DNA of 64,000 nucleotides from Paenibacillus sp. (GTDB lineage: Bacteria > Bacillota > Bacilli > Paenibacillales > Paenibacillaceae), in the NCBI GenBank assembly GCA_031254035.1, contig JAIRVF010000127.1:30402-94401 (forward strand), given 5' to 3'. Below, in pieces: positions 33,833 to 42,461 of the stretch (the first letter of the stretch is position 1; every line of letters starts with the position of its first letter). Under the pieces are notes generated by a model. The model searched no databases, had not been told where the DNA came from, and saw nothing but the letters and a program-made list of their open reading frames with translations. The position numbers and the translations under genes are program-made.

Positions 33833-35065
33833 TTAATAGACTGGCGTGAATATTCCTTGATCGGTATGGACTGTGATGTGGGTAATATCCAATAAAACAT
33901 CTTTCACATCGCCTACAAGAATTCCAACTAGTGAATTATTATTTTGGCCCACTGGTTGTAGCCTTTTTCCTTTTTCGGCCATTTGAACGTGATAACTCTT
34001 TAAAGGCTCACTCGTTTCGAGATTCTCAAATACGCCACTCGATTCTGTACTATATTGAATAAACATGGTATCCCTTCGACTCCCACAATATATCGAACCA
34101 TTATAAATCTTATTTTCTAGTAAAGTGATATCGACAACATGACTGTATAGCTTTTCTATTGGGACACCGTAAGAATGAGCGATTTGTAATGCAATTCCGC
34201 CTCCTCCAACCCTTCCAAAATTAGCATCAATTAATACTGTATAATGTTCATCAGCTAGGAACTCGGCATGAAAATACCCATTACAATATGACGATCTTTT
34301 AATTAAAGCTTCTACTATTGACTTCATCTTGGAAAAAAGCTCTGGATTATAAGTTTCAGTTGGAAATTCGTTTCGGGATTCTGTACAACCAATTCTTGTT
34401 CTCTTAGATAAACCGATATAAATTGGAACCCCATCTTTTACGTATCCTTCTACGCTGTACAGAGTTCCTTCCAGTTTAGGTTGCACGATCAAATCTTGAT
34501 TTAATAAGTCTACCTTTTTCTCATTTATTAAAAATGAATTCAACGTCGATAATCCATCGGTACTTTTAATTTCGATAATTCCCTTTCCACCTGCAGATTT
34601 GGAAGGTTTAACAACGATAGCGCCATATTTTTGCAACATTTCATCCAGTTCATCCCACGGTATATTCTTATAATTAATAATTATTGAAGACGGGCTGAAT
34701 TCTTGGATCAAATTAAACACATCAATCTTGTTATTTAGTTTTAATAAAGCAGGATCCATTCCTTTTATGCCAAGTCTCTCAGCTGCTAAGCATGCCGGGA
34801 TGATATATCGATCAGCCGTTGAGAGTATGCCATGTATATTAGTAAGTTGATTTTCTTCGATACAATTGATAATATTATCAACACTTTTAGCATCGACCTC
34901 ATAGTAACCAGATTTTTCGAGATATGATTTTTGATCTCCACTGTATTCTTTGATTGATGCTAATACTATAGGCTGATAACCAAGCATTTTTATTGCTTCA
35001 GAGATATACATCATACTTGAACCAGGCTCAACAACTATAATTTTCTTATTATCACAAAGAGTCAT
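33833..35065 (-). CDS. ATP-grasp ligase, BacD-like, copy B
   Basis: A 410-residue ATP-grasp protein unlike copies A and C in detail but with the same order: IIVVEPGSSMMY near residue 10, LNNKIDVFNLI near 103, AIVVKPSKSAGGKGI near 145-159 and VLIDANFGRVGGGGIAL near 268-285. It resembles L-amino-acid ligases of the BacD type, which make a peptide bond between free amino acids. The start is uncertain: ATG 35065 has GGATGG about 8 nt before it, while ATG 35083 has no site. Confidence 0.86.
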   Translation of the reverse strand: MTLCDNKKIIVVEPGSSMMYISEAIKMLGYQPIVLASIKEYSGDQKSYLEKSGYYEVDAKSVDNIINCIEENQLTNIHGILSTADRYIIPACLAAERLGIKGMDPALLKLNNKIDVFNLIQEFSPSSIIINYKNIPWDELDEMLQKYGAIVVKPSKSAGGKGIIEIKSTDGLSTLNSFLINEKKVDLLNQDLIVQPKLEGTLYSVEGYVKDGVPIYIGLSKRTRIGCTESRNEFPTETYNPELFSKMKSIVEALIKRSSYCNGYFHAEFLADEHYTVLIDANFGRVGGGGIALQIAHSYGVPIEKLYSHVVDITLLENKIYNGSIYCGSRRDTMFIQYSTESSGVFENLETSEPLKSYHVQMAEKGKRLQPVGQNNNSLVGILVGDVKDVLLDITHITVHTDQGIFTPVY

Positions 35066-35119
35066 ATAATAAACACCATCCATTTTTATTTTGATGAAGG
35101 TTTTTACCTTTCCAGCGTT

Positions 35120-36091
35120 TTATGATATAGATTTATGAACATATTCAATCGCCCTAATCGTGTCATGGTTTATCCCAATTGAACGTTCAAGATGCTTGTC
35201 AGTGTTTTTATCTAAGACCTTAATACCATAATAAATATCCTTATCATTTAATTCGCAGAGTGTACTCTTAATCTCTTCATATCCAAGTAAACTTTCTGAT
35301 TTTAGATATTCCGAATCGATAAAGTTCCTCGGTGGAATATGACTATCAATCCATTCTCCATATTCGCTAAATGAATTATTCGTACACCCAGAGAAAATAA
35401 ACCCCTTAAGATGTTCCTTGGACAATTGAATGTGCTTTAATGGGCCCACTGAAGAACGTGTTTCGATAGTAGACCGTCCCCAATTTAGTACCATCCCATA
35501 AAATTGGAGTTCTTTAATGATTTCCAATTCCTGCTCAATAGGCAAAAAACCCTTATCAACAGGATTCCTTAAATTAAAAGCATCGCAGTGCTCAATATTA
35601 ATTTGAATGTCTCCCCAACCCATTTGCTCGATTTCTTGTAAAGATCGGTAAAAACTATCCTGACTCCCCTTTAATATGCCGTCATTATTTCTAGGAGAAG
35701 ATTGGATATGTATTGTCCCTATTATAGTCCGGTTAAAAAGTTGGTTCATACGTGCCACATAATGTTTTACATCCTCTATTAATGCTATAGCCTTGCTTCG
35801 TGCTATCTCATTTTTGGAGGCCAATCCAAAATCCGGATTTGTTTTTGATATTTCCATCAATGCTGGAAGAATTGTCAACGCCATATTCCAATGATCTGGA
35901 GTATTCCGCAACATCCACTCTATTGGATATTTATTAGAATTCAGAAAAAATGGATGTTCTATACCAGAAATGTGCGGGTTTTGCGATAAATAAGTAAAGT
36001 AATTTGATTCAACAGAGGGGTCCCAATGATCGAAACATGGAGAAGTAGCATATGCAGATACTAAATATTTATTTCCCAATTTTCTCACCAA
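35120..36091 (-). CDS. DUF4862 family protein (probable TIM-barrel enzyme)
   Basis: A 323-residue protein of the DUF4862 type: opening YLVSAYATSPC near residue 9, GIEHPFF near 41, QINIEHCDAFN near 163 and VLNWGRSTIE near 202. The arrangement of His, Glu and Asp at strand ends resembles a xylose-isomerase-like barrel with a metal site, but no activity is established for the family. The start is unclear: TTG 36091, GTG 36088 and TTG 36079 are in frame and the last has GGTGAG at 4 nt. It overlaps the Gfo/Idh gene by about 10-23 bp, indicating coupling. Confidence 0.78.
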   Translation of the reverse strand: MVRKLGNKYLVSAYATSPCFDHWDPSVESNYFTYLSQNPHISGIEHPFFLNSNKYPIEWMLRNTPDHWNMALTILPALMEISKTNPDFGLASKNEIARSKAIALIEDVKHYVARMNQLFNRTIIGTIHIQSSPRNNDGILKGSQDSFYRSLQEIEQMGWGDIQINIEHCDAFNLRNPVDKGFLPIEQELEIIKELQFYGMVLNWGRSTIETRSSVGPLKHIQLSKEHLKGFIFSGCTNNSFSEYGEWIDSHIPPRNFIDSEYLKSESLLGYEEIKSTLCELNDKDIYYGIKVLDKNTDKHLERSIGINHDTIRAIEYVHKSIS

Positions 36092-37130
36092 CCGTGATCA
36101 TGTTATCGTACAGATTAAAAATACTAGCTGTATTTCTAAGTGCTTCCATGCCATTTGGAATATTATCTGTAAACCCATCAATATAGTCGGTAAGCATGTT
36201 ATGGAATGGAAGCACCCTGTTTCCAATTTCCAAACAAGTCGTTTTTGTTTCACCATCAGATGATAAATTAATTATTGTTTCTTTGTATAAGGTGTTTGTA
36301 GAAAAACCAATTGAAGTAAAAATATCTGAAACACTTTTGGTTCCCCAAATTTTGAGATGCATATAATCATTTTCGATATTACTTGCCCAAGTAGTATTCA
36401 GACTAAGGCTGATATCTTTATAAGAAATAAATGAAAAGCAATTATCCTCTACATCACATACACCTTGTTCTCTATTGGCATTTTGATCATGCCAATTGGA
36501 ATAGGCATCTCCTGAGTTCAAAAAAAATGCAGATCCACTACTCAGGTATTTAAGCGGTTCATGATATCCGAATAACCAATAAAACAAATCCATAAGATGA
36601 GGGCCCATATCTGCTAATACTCCACCCCCAGAAAGCTTTTTATTTGTAAACCATGGTGTTCCGGGGGTCCCACGACGTTTTACCCACGACAATTCGACAT
36701 GATAGATATCACCGAATTGGTAATCATCAACAAGCTTTTTTATTTCCTTAAAATCCTGTCTGTATCTAAATGGTGCACTAACGTGAAGCGATACGTTGGT
36801 ATTCTTCAAAGAACTAACGAGTTCGTTCATTTCTGATTGATTTATACAAATCGGTTTTTCAACAAATATACGAACATTTTGGTTTATAAATTTTTTTATG
36901 GTTTCTGCATGTAAAAAGTTTGGAGATAAAATGAATACATAATCAAATTCGAATTTTGTGTTTTCAAACGATTCTAAACATTGTATCTTTGAATTTTTGT
37001 TTAGCTTATTTTGAATTTTTTTAATATCAAGATCGTACACGTAAATTTGTTTAATTTTCTCGTTTTCTATGAAGTTCGATAAATATACAGTCTCAGCAAT
37101 CCATCCGCAACCTATCATCAAAACATTCAT
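36069..37130 (-). CDS. Gfo/Idh/MocA family dehydrogenase
   Basis: A 353-residue oxidoreductase. The N-terminal Rossmann segment reads VLMIGCGWIAETVY near residues 3-16. FVEKPICIN near 89 carries the family's E-K-P motif, and GGGVLADMGPHLMDLFYWLFG near 166-187 is the family's D-x-G-x-H-x2-D active-site block. It oxidises or reduces a hydroxyl of a sugar, inositol or related polyol with NAD(P). It is transcribed just upstream of the DUF4862 gene and separated from the HAD gene by a strong hairpin. The pairing with a HAD phosphatase recalls NtdC/NtdB and RifL/RifM; substrate inferred only. Confidence 0.9.
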   Translation of the reverse strand: MNVLMIGCGWIAETVYLSNFIENEKIKQIYVYDLDIKKIQNKLNKNSKIQCLESFENTKFEFDYVFILSPNFLHAETIKKFINQNVRIFVEKPICINQSEMNELVSSLKNTNVSLHVSAPFRYRQDFKEIKKLVDDYQFGDIYHVELSWVKRRGTPGTPWFTNKKLSGGGVLADMGPHLMDLFYWLFGYHEPLKYLSSGSAFFLNSGDAYSNWHDQNANREQGVCDVEDNCFSFISYKDISLSLNTTWASNIENDYMHLKIWGTKSVSDIFTSIGFSTNTLYKETIINLSSDGETKTTCLEIGNRVLPFHNMLTDYIDGFTDNIPNGMEALRNTASIFNLYDNMITVGEKIGK

Positions 37131-37185
37131 TAATCACACCTCAATCTATGTACAAAATACTTACTCATAATCAATTCCAAATTAC

Positions 37186-37221
37186 ACGAGACGAAACAAT
37201 TAGAGATTTGTTTCGTCTCGT
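37186..37221 (-). terminator. Strong intra-operon hairpin between HAD and Gfo/Idh genes
   Basis: ACGAGACGAAACAA (37186-37199) and TTGTTTCGTCTCGT (37208-37221) form a perfect 14-bp stem with an 8-nt loop. Neither side has a run of T, so it is not a normal intrinsic terminator. It may be a partial terminator, an attenuator or an RNA-stability element separating two parts of the operon. Confidence 0.5.
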
Positions 37222-37237
37222 ATAACCATGCATTTCC

Positions 37238-37906
37238 TCAAGATACATTAGAATGATTTATTTGGATAATGAGTTCTAACACTTCTTTCAATTCCAAAAA
37301 ATCATTAACCATATGTCCAGGATTTTCATTTTTTAAATCATCAATTTGTCCCATTCCCCATGTTACTGCAATTGAGCGAACCGATGCCGCTTTTGCACAC
37401 TGAATATCCGAAACAGAATCTCCAATAAAAATAAAGTCGTTTGCGGTTAATCGGGAATTTTCCATATGCACTTCTATTGATTCGGGATGTGGCTTGCTAT
37501 TTTCAACCATATCGCTAGTGACAATTTTATCAAAAAATTTGTCCATCCCTTTTTCTTCTAATATTTGCACTGTTCTTGCATAATCCTTTCCGGTAGCCAA
37601 GCCAATGTAACAGTTTGCTTCCTGAAGTAAGTTTAAAGTTTCAATAGCGCCTTCAAACACTTTAATATTAGAAGCAAGCTCAGTACTTTTTTCTTTAAAC
37701 AAGGGATGCATTTCAATAGGAAGGTTCATTTCACTCATTATCTTTTGAAATCCCTTTCCCATATGAGTTTTATATTCCTCGAATGGGACCATTTTGGTCG
37801 GAAAGAAGTGGCGAAAAGCATACGTAAATGCAATTTCCATTACATTAGTACTATCAATAAGGACACCGTCTAAATCAAATATGACTCCCCATTTTTTATA
37901 AATCAT
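37238..37906 (-). CDS. HAD family phosphatase
   Basis: A 222-residue haloacid-dehalogenase hydrolase: motif I IFDLDGVLIDS near residues 9-19, motif II ATGKDYA near 103-109, and motif IV GDSVSDIQCA near 163-172. The cap domain lies between motifs I and II, as in phosphoglycolate phosphatases and RifM-type sugar phosphatases. It dephosphorylates a small phosphate ester, probably an intermediate of the cluster. The gene overlaps the next dehydrogenase gene by 11 bp, indicating translational coupling. Confidence 0.9.
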   Translation of the reverse strand: MIYKKWGVIFDLDGVLIDSTNVMEIAFTYAFRHFFPTKMVPFEEYKTHMGKGFQKIMSEMNLPIEMHPLFKEKSTELASNIKVFEGAIETLNLLQEANCYIGLATGKDYARTVQILEEKGMDKFFDKIVTSDMVENSKPHPESIEVHMENSRLTANDFIFIGDSVSDIQCAKAASVRSIAVTWGMGQIDDLKNENPGHMVNDFLELKEVLELIIQINHSNVS

Positions 37907-38996
37907 TTGTTACAACCACTTTCATCAAGTTTTGATGATCAATGGTTAATATTTTGTTGAGGTCGCTTAATTTTATTTCGAATGTCATGTTTTTCAATGC
38001 TTCTGTTGAATTACGATTCAGAAGGTTAAACACTTTTAAATAGGTGAATGGATTACCAAACTTGAATCCAATCACTTCAATTTCCTTCTTACATATCCAA
38101 GATGGGTCAATCTCTGCAGTTTCATGTTGAAAGTAATTTCCCATCTCAATTACTCTTCCACCTTTGCGTACCACCAAAAGCGAAGCAACAAATGCCGATA
38201 CAGTTCCCCCGCACTCGAATACTACATCAAAATCCGTAGTCGAAGAATTTTTTAGATTGTACTCATTAATTTTGTTGTGATCATTAATGGGCAACGTAAT
38301 TGCCTTAATTCCAAGTTCCTTTTCAGCAAATTCACAACGCCAAGGGGATTGTTCAAATCCAACTACATCAAAACCCATTGTTAGCAACACGTAGGAGGTT
38401 AGATAACCAATTGGCCCTAAGCCGATTACAGCCGCCCTTCCTGCTACTACCGCTCCCAAATCTCTATCTGGCCTAGTACCTGAAATTGCTCGGTCAACTG
38501 CTCTAATGCAAACTGCAAGTGGCTCTGCCAAAACAGCAATCTCATTTGGAATAGAATCAGGCACCTTAGCTAGCCATACGTCATCCATTAATTCAATGTT
38601 TGAGGAAAACCCACCTGCTGCAAAAAATTCATTCTGTGCAAAATAACTATGCCCATGGGCTGTCCGATGGTCACAAAGATTACCTTGAGCCGAGTGAGTA
38701 GTGCAATGCTCACATACACCACAGCTCTTACCTGGGATCAAAATTACTCTGTCTCCAACGGCTAACTTGCTTCCACCTACGACATTGTGATTTTCACCTA
38801 GATGAACAATTTCCGCTAGTGTTTCATGGCCCAGCGATAAATTTGAAATATTCGATTCATTCAAATTATGTGTATCAGTCCCACACCAGCCACAAGAAAT
38901 GACCTTTACAACCGTCCGTTTACGAGTTTGAATTTCCTTCTCTTGAACGACAAATCCTGTATCCTTCCAAATTAAATGTTTACTAAGCATGTTCAT
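37896..38996 (-). CDS. Zinc-dependent (MDR) alcohol dehydrogenase, copy A
   Basis: A 366-residue medium-chain dehydrogenase. Catalytic zinc ligands appear in CGWCGTDTHN near residue 36 and GHETLAE near 55. The structural zinc loop has C-G-V-C-E-H-C then C-D-H near 92-110. The cofactor loop GLGPIGYLTSYVL is near residue 196. It oxidises an alcohol or reduces an aldehyde or ketone with NAD(P). Similar throughout to the dehydrogenase at 39719; together they probably act on successive hydroxyls of one intermediate. Only 26 bp separate it from the upstream FAH-family gene. Confidence 0.9.
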   Translation of the reverse strand: MNMLSKHLIWKDTGFVVQEKEIQTRKRTVVKVISCGWCGTDTHNLNESNISNLSLGHETLAEIVHLGENHNVVGGSKLAVGDRVILIPGKSCGVCEHCTTHSAQGNLCDHRTAHGHSYFAQNEFFAAGGFSSNIELMDDVWLAKVPDSIPNEIAVLAEPLAVCIRAVDRAISGTRPDRDLGAVVAGRAAVIGLGPIGYLTSYVLLTMGFDVVGFEQSPWRCEFAEKELGIKAITLPINDHNKINEYNLKNSSTTDFDVVFECGGTVSAFVASLLVVRKGGRVIEMGNYFQHETAEIDPSWICKKEIEVIGFKFGNPFTYLKVFNLLNRNSTEALKNMTFEIKLSDLNKILTIDHQNLMKVVVTNDL

Positions 38997-39023
38997 ATGC
39001 GTCCCCTATCTAATTTATTTCCT

Positions 39024-39704
39024 CTAATTTACTTTTACCTTTATTGTAGAAAGACCTTCTACTCCACCTTCTAATACATCACCCCTAGTTACCATACCAA
39101 TGCCCGTTGGAGTGCCGGTAAAGATTAAGTCACCAGGTTGCAAATTAAAGCGTCTTGAAATCAGTGCAACAACTTCGTTTACAGACCAGATCATTTGACC
39201 CAAAGTTCCATCCTGTACCAACTCATCGTTTTTCTTTAACCAAATACGATTAGCATTGGGTTGAAAATCCTCTTTCTTTGAAATAGAGGAAATCGGAGCA
39301 CAACCCTCAAACGATTTCCCTTGATCCCATGGCCAACCATTTTTTTTAGCAATATCCTGATGGTCATATTTTGTAAAGTCAATTCCTACACCATATCCAT
39401 AAATGTAGTCATCAGCCTCTTCAGGATCTATATTCTTACCATGTTGTCCAATCGCAACAACTAATTCAATTTCATATCTAAGTTGATCTGAGTTATTGGG
39501 ATACATAATACCTAAATCTGCATCCGAAAGCATGAATGCATCCTTCATAAACAAAACTACATTGTTTTCATTCTTTTGCTCTGATTCAACTTTTTCCGAG
39601 AAGTTACGTCCAATTCCAAATACTCTACTGACTGGAAACTTAAGATCCAATCCAGTTATTTCAAGCTTTGGATAATCTACTTGAATGGTTTGATCTATCA
39701 TCAT
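39024..39704 (-). CDS. Fumarylacetoacetate hydrolase (FAH) superfamily protein
   Basis: A 226-residue single FAH domain. Metal-ligand blocks: GIGRNFSE near residue 31, YEIELVV near 76 (E-x-E), GVGIDFTKYDHQD near 107 and the WDQGKSFEGCAP segment near 126. GDLIFTGTPTGIG near 195 is the C-terminal family signature. The normal T-R-R-D stretch is TKYD here. Family reactions include C-C hydrolysis, decarboxylation and tautomerisation. In this cluster it sits between two dehydrogenases, suggesting the processing of a keto or enol intermediate. Start ATG 39704 or 39701, both after AAAGGAG. Confidence 0.87.
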   Translation of the reverse strand: MMIDQTIQVDYPKLEITGLDLKFPVSRVFGIGRNFSEKVESEQKNENNVVLFMKDAFMLSDADLGIMYPNNSDQLRYEIELVVAIGQHGKNIDPEEADDYIYGYGVGIDFTKYDHQDIAKKNGWPWDQGKSFEGCAPISSISKKEDFQPNANRIWLKKNDELVQDGTLGQMIWSVNEVVALISRRFNLQPGDLIFTGTPTGIGMVTRGDVLEGGVEGLSTIKVKVN

Positions 39705-39718
39705 TCATTCAACTCCTT

Positions 39719-40816
39719 TTATACTTCAATTCCGACTTTTATAAATTTGTTTTCATGTATAATATCAAGCAATTCATTCATATTATTTAATGAGATAGTG
39801 TGTGTATGTAATTTTGTCAAATCGTACTGCCTAAACTTTCTTAACAATCGCAGTACTTTGTTATAGGTATAAACAGGGGACATTAAAGAACCGACTATTT
39901 CAAGTTCCTTAGTACAAATATCAGCTGGATTGATAAAACTGCTTGACCCTGGGGCAAAGGCACCAACTTCGACAATTCTACCGCCACGTCTTGCAAGTAG
40001 AATAGCTAATTCCAGACCTCTTGGACTACCAGTAGAGTCAATAATTAAATCATATTCTAGATCATATTTCGCTTTGATGGCTTCCCTAGCTTCTTGTGGA
40101 TTTTCTGGGATTGCAAGGGTAGGGAAGTCAAAAATTGATCCAACTTTCGAGCCCTTCCATTCGTTTATATCAAACCCGACCACCTCTGCTCCAATGGATT
40201 TCAAAACGAATGTTGCTGCACATCCAATTGGGCCAAGTCCTATAACTGCTGCACGCATAGATACCCCAGCACCAATTTCGAACTCTTGTTTTGATCCCCC
40301 AATACCTCGTTCAACCGCTTTGGTAGCAATTGCAACCGGTTCAGCAAACATAGCTTCGTCAAAAGTCATATCATCGTCAATCTTTACAACCCACAATCCG
40401 TCAACTAACTCCATATAATTCGAATAACCACCGGTCGGGAAATATTTGTTTGCAGAATATCTCCCAAAACCATGTGATTTCCGACTGCCACATAGATGTT
40501 CATGCCCTGCATATGTTCCACATATTTCACATTCGCAACAAGGCACCCCTGGTGTAACTACAACCCTATCACCAACGTTTAGTTTATGCCCTCCTACCGA
40601 ATTCAAATTATCCCCTATTCTTACAATTTCGGCTAATACCTCATGCCCAAAACTTCTCTCCCCAGAATCCGAAAGTTCCATTAGATGTCTGTCCGTTGCA
40701 CAAACACCAGATCCAAGAACTTTCACAACTGTCGAATTATCACGATACAGTTTTGTTTCTCTTAATTCAAATTCTTTGCCCGTCCAAATAGCTGCATGCA
40801 TATTAGGTATTTTCAT
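39719..40816 (-). CDS. Zinc-dependent (MDR) alcohol dehydrogenase, copy B
   Basis: A 365-residue paralogue of the enzyme at 37896. Blocks: GVCATDRHLMEL near residue 37, SFGHEVLAEI near 55, structural-zinc C-C-E-C-E-I-C and following C near 89-105, and GLGPIGCAATFVL near 197. ATG 40816 follows AGGAGGG at 3 nt from the site's end; the frame to 40855 has no site and is rejected. First gene of the minus-strand operon, so its promoter lies in 40817-41050. Confidence 0.9.
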   Translation of the reverse strand: MKIPNMHAAIWTGKEFELRETKLYRDNSTVVKVLGSGVCATDRHLMELSDSGERSFGHEVLAEIVRIGDNLNSVGGHKLNVGDRVVVTPGVPCCECEICGTYAGHEHLCGSRKSHGFGRYSANKYFPTGGYSNYMELVDGLWVVKIDDDMTFDEAMFAEPVAIATKAVERGIGGSKQEFEIGAGVSMRAAVIGLGPIGCAATFVLKSIGAEVVGFDINEWKGSKVGSIFDFPTLAIPENPQEAREAIKAKYDLEYDLIIDSTGSPRGLELAILLARRGGRIVEVGAFAPGSSSFINPADICTKELEIVGSLMSPVYTYNKVLRLLRKFRQYDLTKLHTHTISLNNMNELLDIIHENKFIKVGIEV

Positions 40817-41050
40817 AAGCCCTCCTATATCACTTTTGTATGATCCAGCCGACAACTTTCTTCAGAATTATCCCATAAAATAGTTCCCAAGGTAATATAT
40901 TGATAACTATAATATATAAATGTATATATTTCAATATACTATTATTTTTTACATTTTTATCAAAAAAATATGTTGATTTTACATATCAAATGCTATAACA
41001 TATGAATATTGGAAAACCAAACCATAAATTCCTTTATTGGAGTGATGCTG
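40817..41050. promoter_or_regulatory. Divergent promoter region of the AT-rich cluster
   Basis: About 235 bp of very AT-rich DNA between the first minus-strand gene and the divergent ATP-grasp gene. On the plus strand TTGATT (40973-40978) and TATAAC (40994-40999) could form a promoter with a 15-bp spacer. TTGAT and ATCAA bracket 40973-40989 as a short inverted repeat, and a second pair (ATATTGA near 40896, TCAATAT near 40931) overlaps the centre. No regulator gene lies in the cluster, so control may come from elsewhere. Confidence 0.4.
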
Positions 41051-42235
41051 ATGGCAGTTCTTGTTATTAATAGGAACAAGAGAAATAAGTATGATTATAG
41101 AAAGTGGCTTAAAGAGGTCGAGGATCTAGTTGTAATTTCACAGGTTGAAATGGAAGATGCATCAGAATATTTATACGCTGCAGTTGTACCAGAATTCGAA
41201 GCGAATTGTAGCTTAGATATAACTATATTAGAACTTCATCGGAAATTTAACTTTTCGTCGATAATAGTCATTACTGAAATGGACATTGTTCGTGTAGCTG
41301 ACATTAGGGAATACCTTGAAATTCCAGGACAAAAAAGAGAAAGTGCATTAGCTTATCGAAATAAATATCTAATGAAGCAGCTAGCCCAAAAGGCAGGAGT
41401 AAAAACAGCAGCTTTCTGTGAGATCCATTCTATTAACGATATATTGAGTTTTATCAGAGCCCATGGATTCCCAATAATAATCAAACCTATTGATTTGGGA
41501 GGATCCATTGGTGTCACTAAAATCAATAATTTTGAAGAGCTCCATGAATATCTCAGAAATAATAAATATAATAATCAGATGATCGAGACTTTTATTTACG
41601 GTGATATGTACCATTTAGATGGCATTGTGGTAAACGGCGATCTAAAATACCTCACAATTGGAAAGTATATCAATGAGTGTGTCTCCTTTAAGGATGGATC
41701 ACCTCTAGGTAGTATATTTGTGAATCAAAATACAGAAATTTCGCAGAATTTAAAACGATCCCTAAAAAGCATTTTGAGTACTTTTCCAGATGCCCCGATA
41801 TTACCATTCCATGCTGAATTTTTTGTTGATAAGTATGATGATATTTATTTGTGTGAGATTGCTAGTCGTATTGGTGGACCCGGGATCAATGATACCAATA
41901 AATTAATCTATGGCATGGATCTACTAGAAACCTGGTCAAGACTTGAATGTAATTTGCCCGTCGATTTCGAAAAAAATATTTCTGATAAATATGGAGGGTG
42001 GATCTTATTCCCACCTAGAAACGGCGAAGTTATACAAAGACCTGAAAATATACCTTTTAATTTTATTGTCGACTATAAAATCCCTATTAAAAAAGGTGAC
42101 AAAATAGAAACAGCTAAACATAGTGCTGATTCCATTGCTTCTTTCTTTTTTGAAAGTGCATCCCCAGAAGAAGGATTGACTAGGTTAGAACAAATTACGG
42201 ATTGGTTTAAGGAAAGTTTTGTTGTGTTAGGTTGA
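41051..42235 (+). CDS. ATP-grasp ligase, copy C (divergent paralogue of copy A)
   Basis: A 394-residue ATP-grasp protein: MAVLVINRNKRNKYDYRKWL at the start aligned with the opening of copy A, YRNKYLMKQL near residue 103, FPIIIKPIDLGGSIGV near 138-153, GDMYHLDGIVVNG near 185 and IYLCEIASRIGGPGI near 268. ATG 41051 follows GGAG at 8 nt; the longer frame to 41009 lacks a site. The gene faces away from the other eleven and ends in a hairpin. Probably the second of two related carboxylate-amine ligations. Confidence 0.87.
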   Translation: MAVLVINRNKRNKYDYRKWLKEVEDLVVISQVEMEDASEYLYAAVVPEFEANCSLDITILELHRKFNFSSIIVITEMDIVRVADIREYLEIPGQKRESALAYRNKYLMKQLAQKAGVKTAAFCEIHSINDILSFIRAHGFPIIIKPIDLGGSIGVTKINNFEELHEYLRNNKYNNQMIETFIYGDMYHLDGIVVNGDLKYLTIGKYINECVSFKDGSPLGSIFVNQNTEISQNLKRSLKSILSTFPDAPILPFHAEFFVDKYDDIYLCEIASRIGGPGINDTNKLIYGMDLLETWSRLECNLPVDFEKNISDKYGGWILFPPRNGEVIQRPENIPFNFIVDYKIPIKKGDKIETAKHSADSIASFFFESASPEEGLTRLEQITDWFKESFVVLG

Positions 42236-42290
42236 GTATTCACCCTAATCCCCGGTCAGTAGCCAACTAATATTTGTTTTGAAGATTGAA

Positions 42291-42322
42291 GAAAGCCTAG
42301 CACATCATTGTGCTAGGCTTTC
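42291..42322 (+). terminator. Terminator-like hairpin after ATP-grasp copy C
   Basis: GAAAGCCTAGCACA (42291-42304) and TGTGCTAGGCTTTC (42309-42322) form a perfect 14-bp stem with a 4-nt loop. The T run is short. Confidence 0.75.
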
Positions 42323-42349
42323 GATCTGTAACTGTTAGCTGGTATACAA

Positions 42350-42461
42350 CGTTCTCGAACGTATTAATAGATGCATTTACGAGCTACGCCGCTATTCAAC
42401 GCAGCTAGAGCAACAACCTTACGAATTCTTTCTACCACTCGTGTATCAAAAGTATCTGGAA
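42350..42461 (-). pseudogene. Duplicated 3' end of the malic enzyme gene (direct repeat copy 1)
   Basis: 112 bp match 46874-46985 with 4 mismatches, in the same orientation. On the minus strand it reads TFDTRVVERIRKVVALAALN to the GVARKCIY stop, the last 31 codons of malic enzyme. The match starts at the CGTTCTCGAACG inverted repeat just past the stop codon and ends abruptly at a transposase fragment. Confidence 0.85.
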
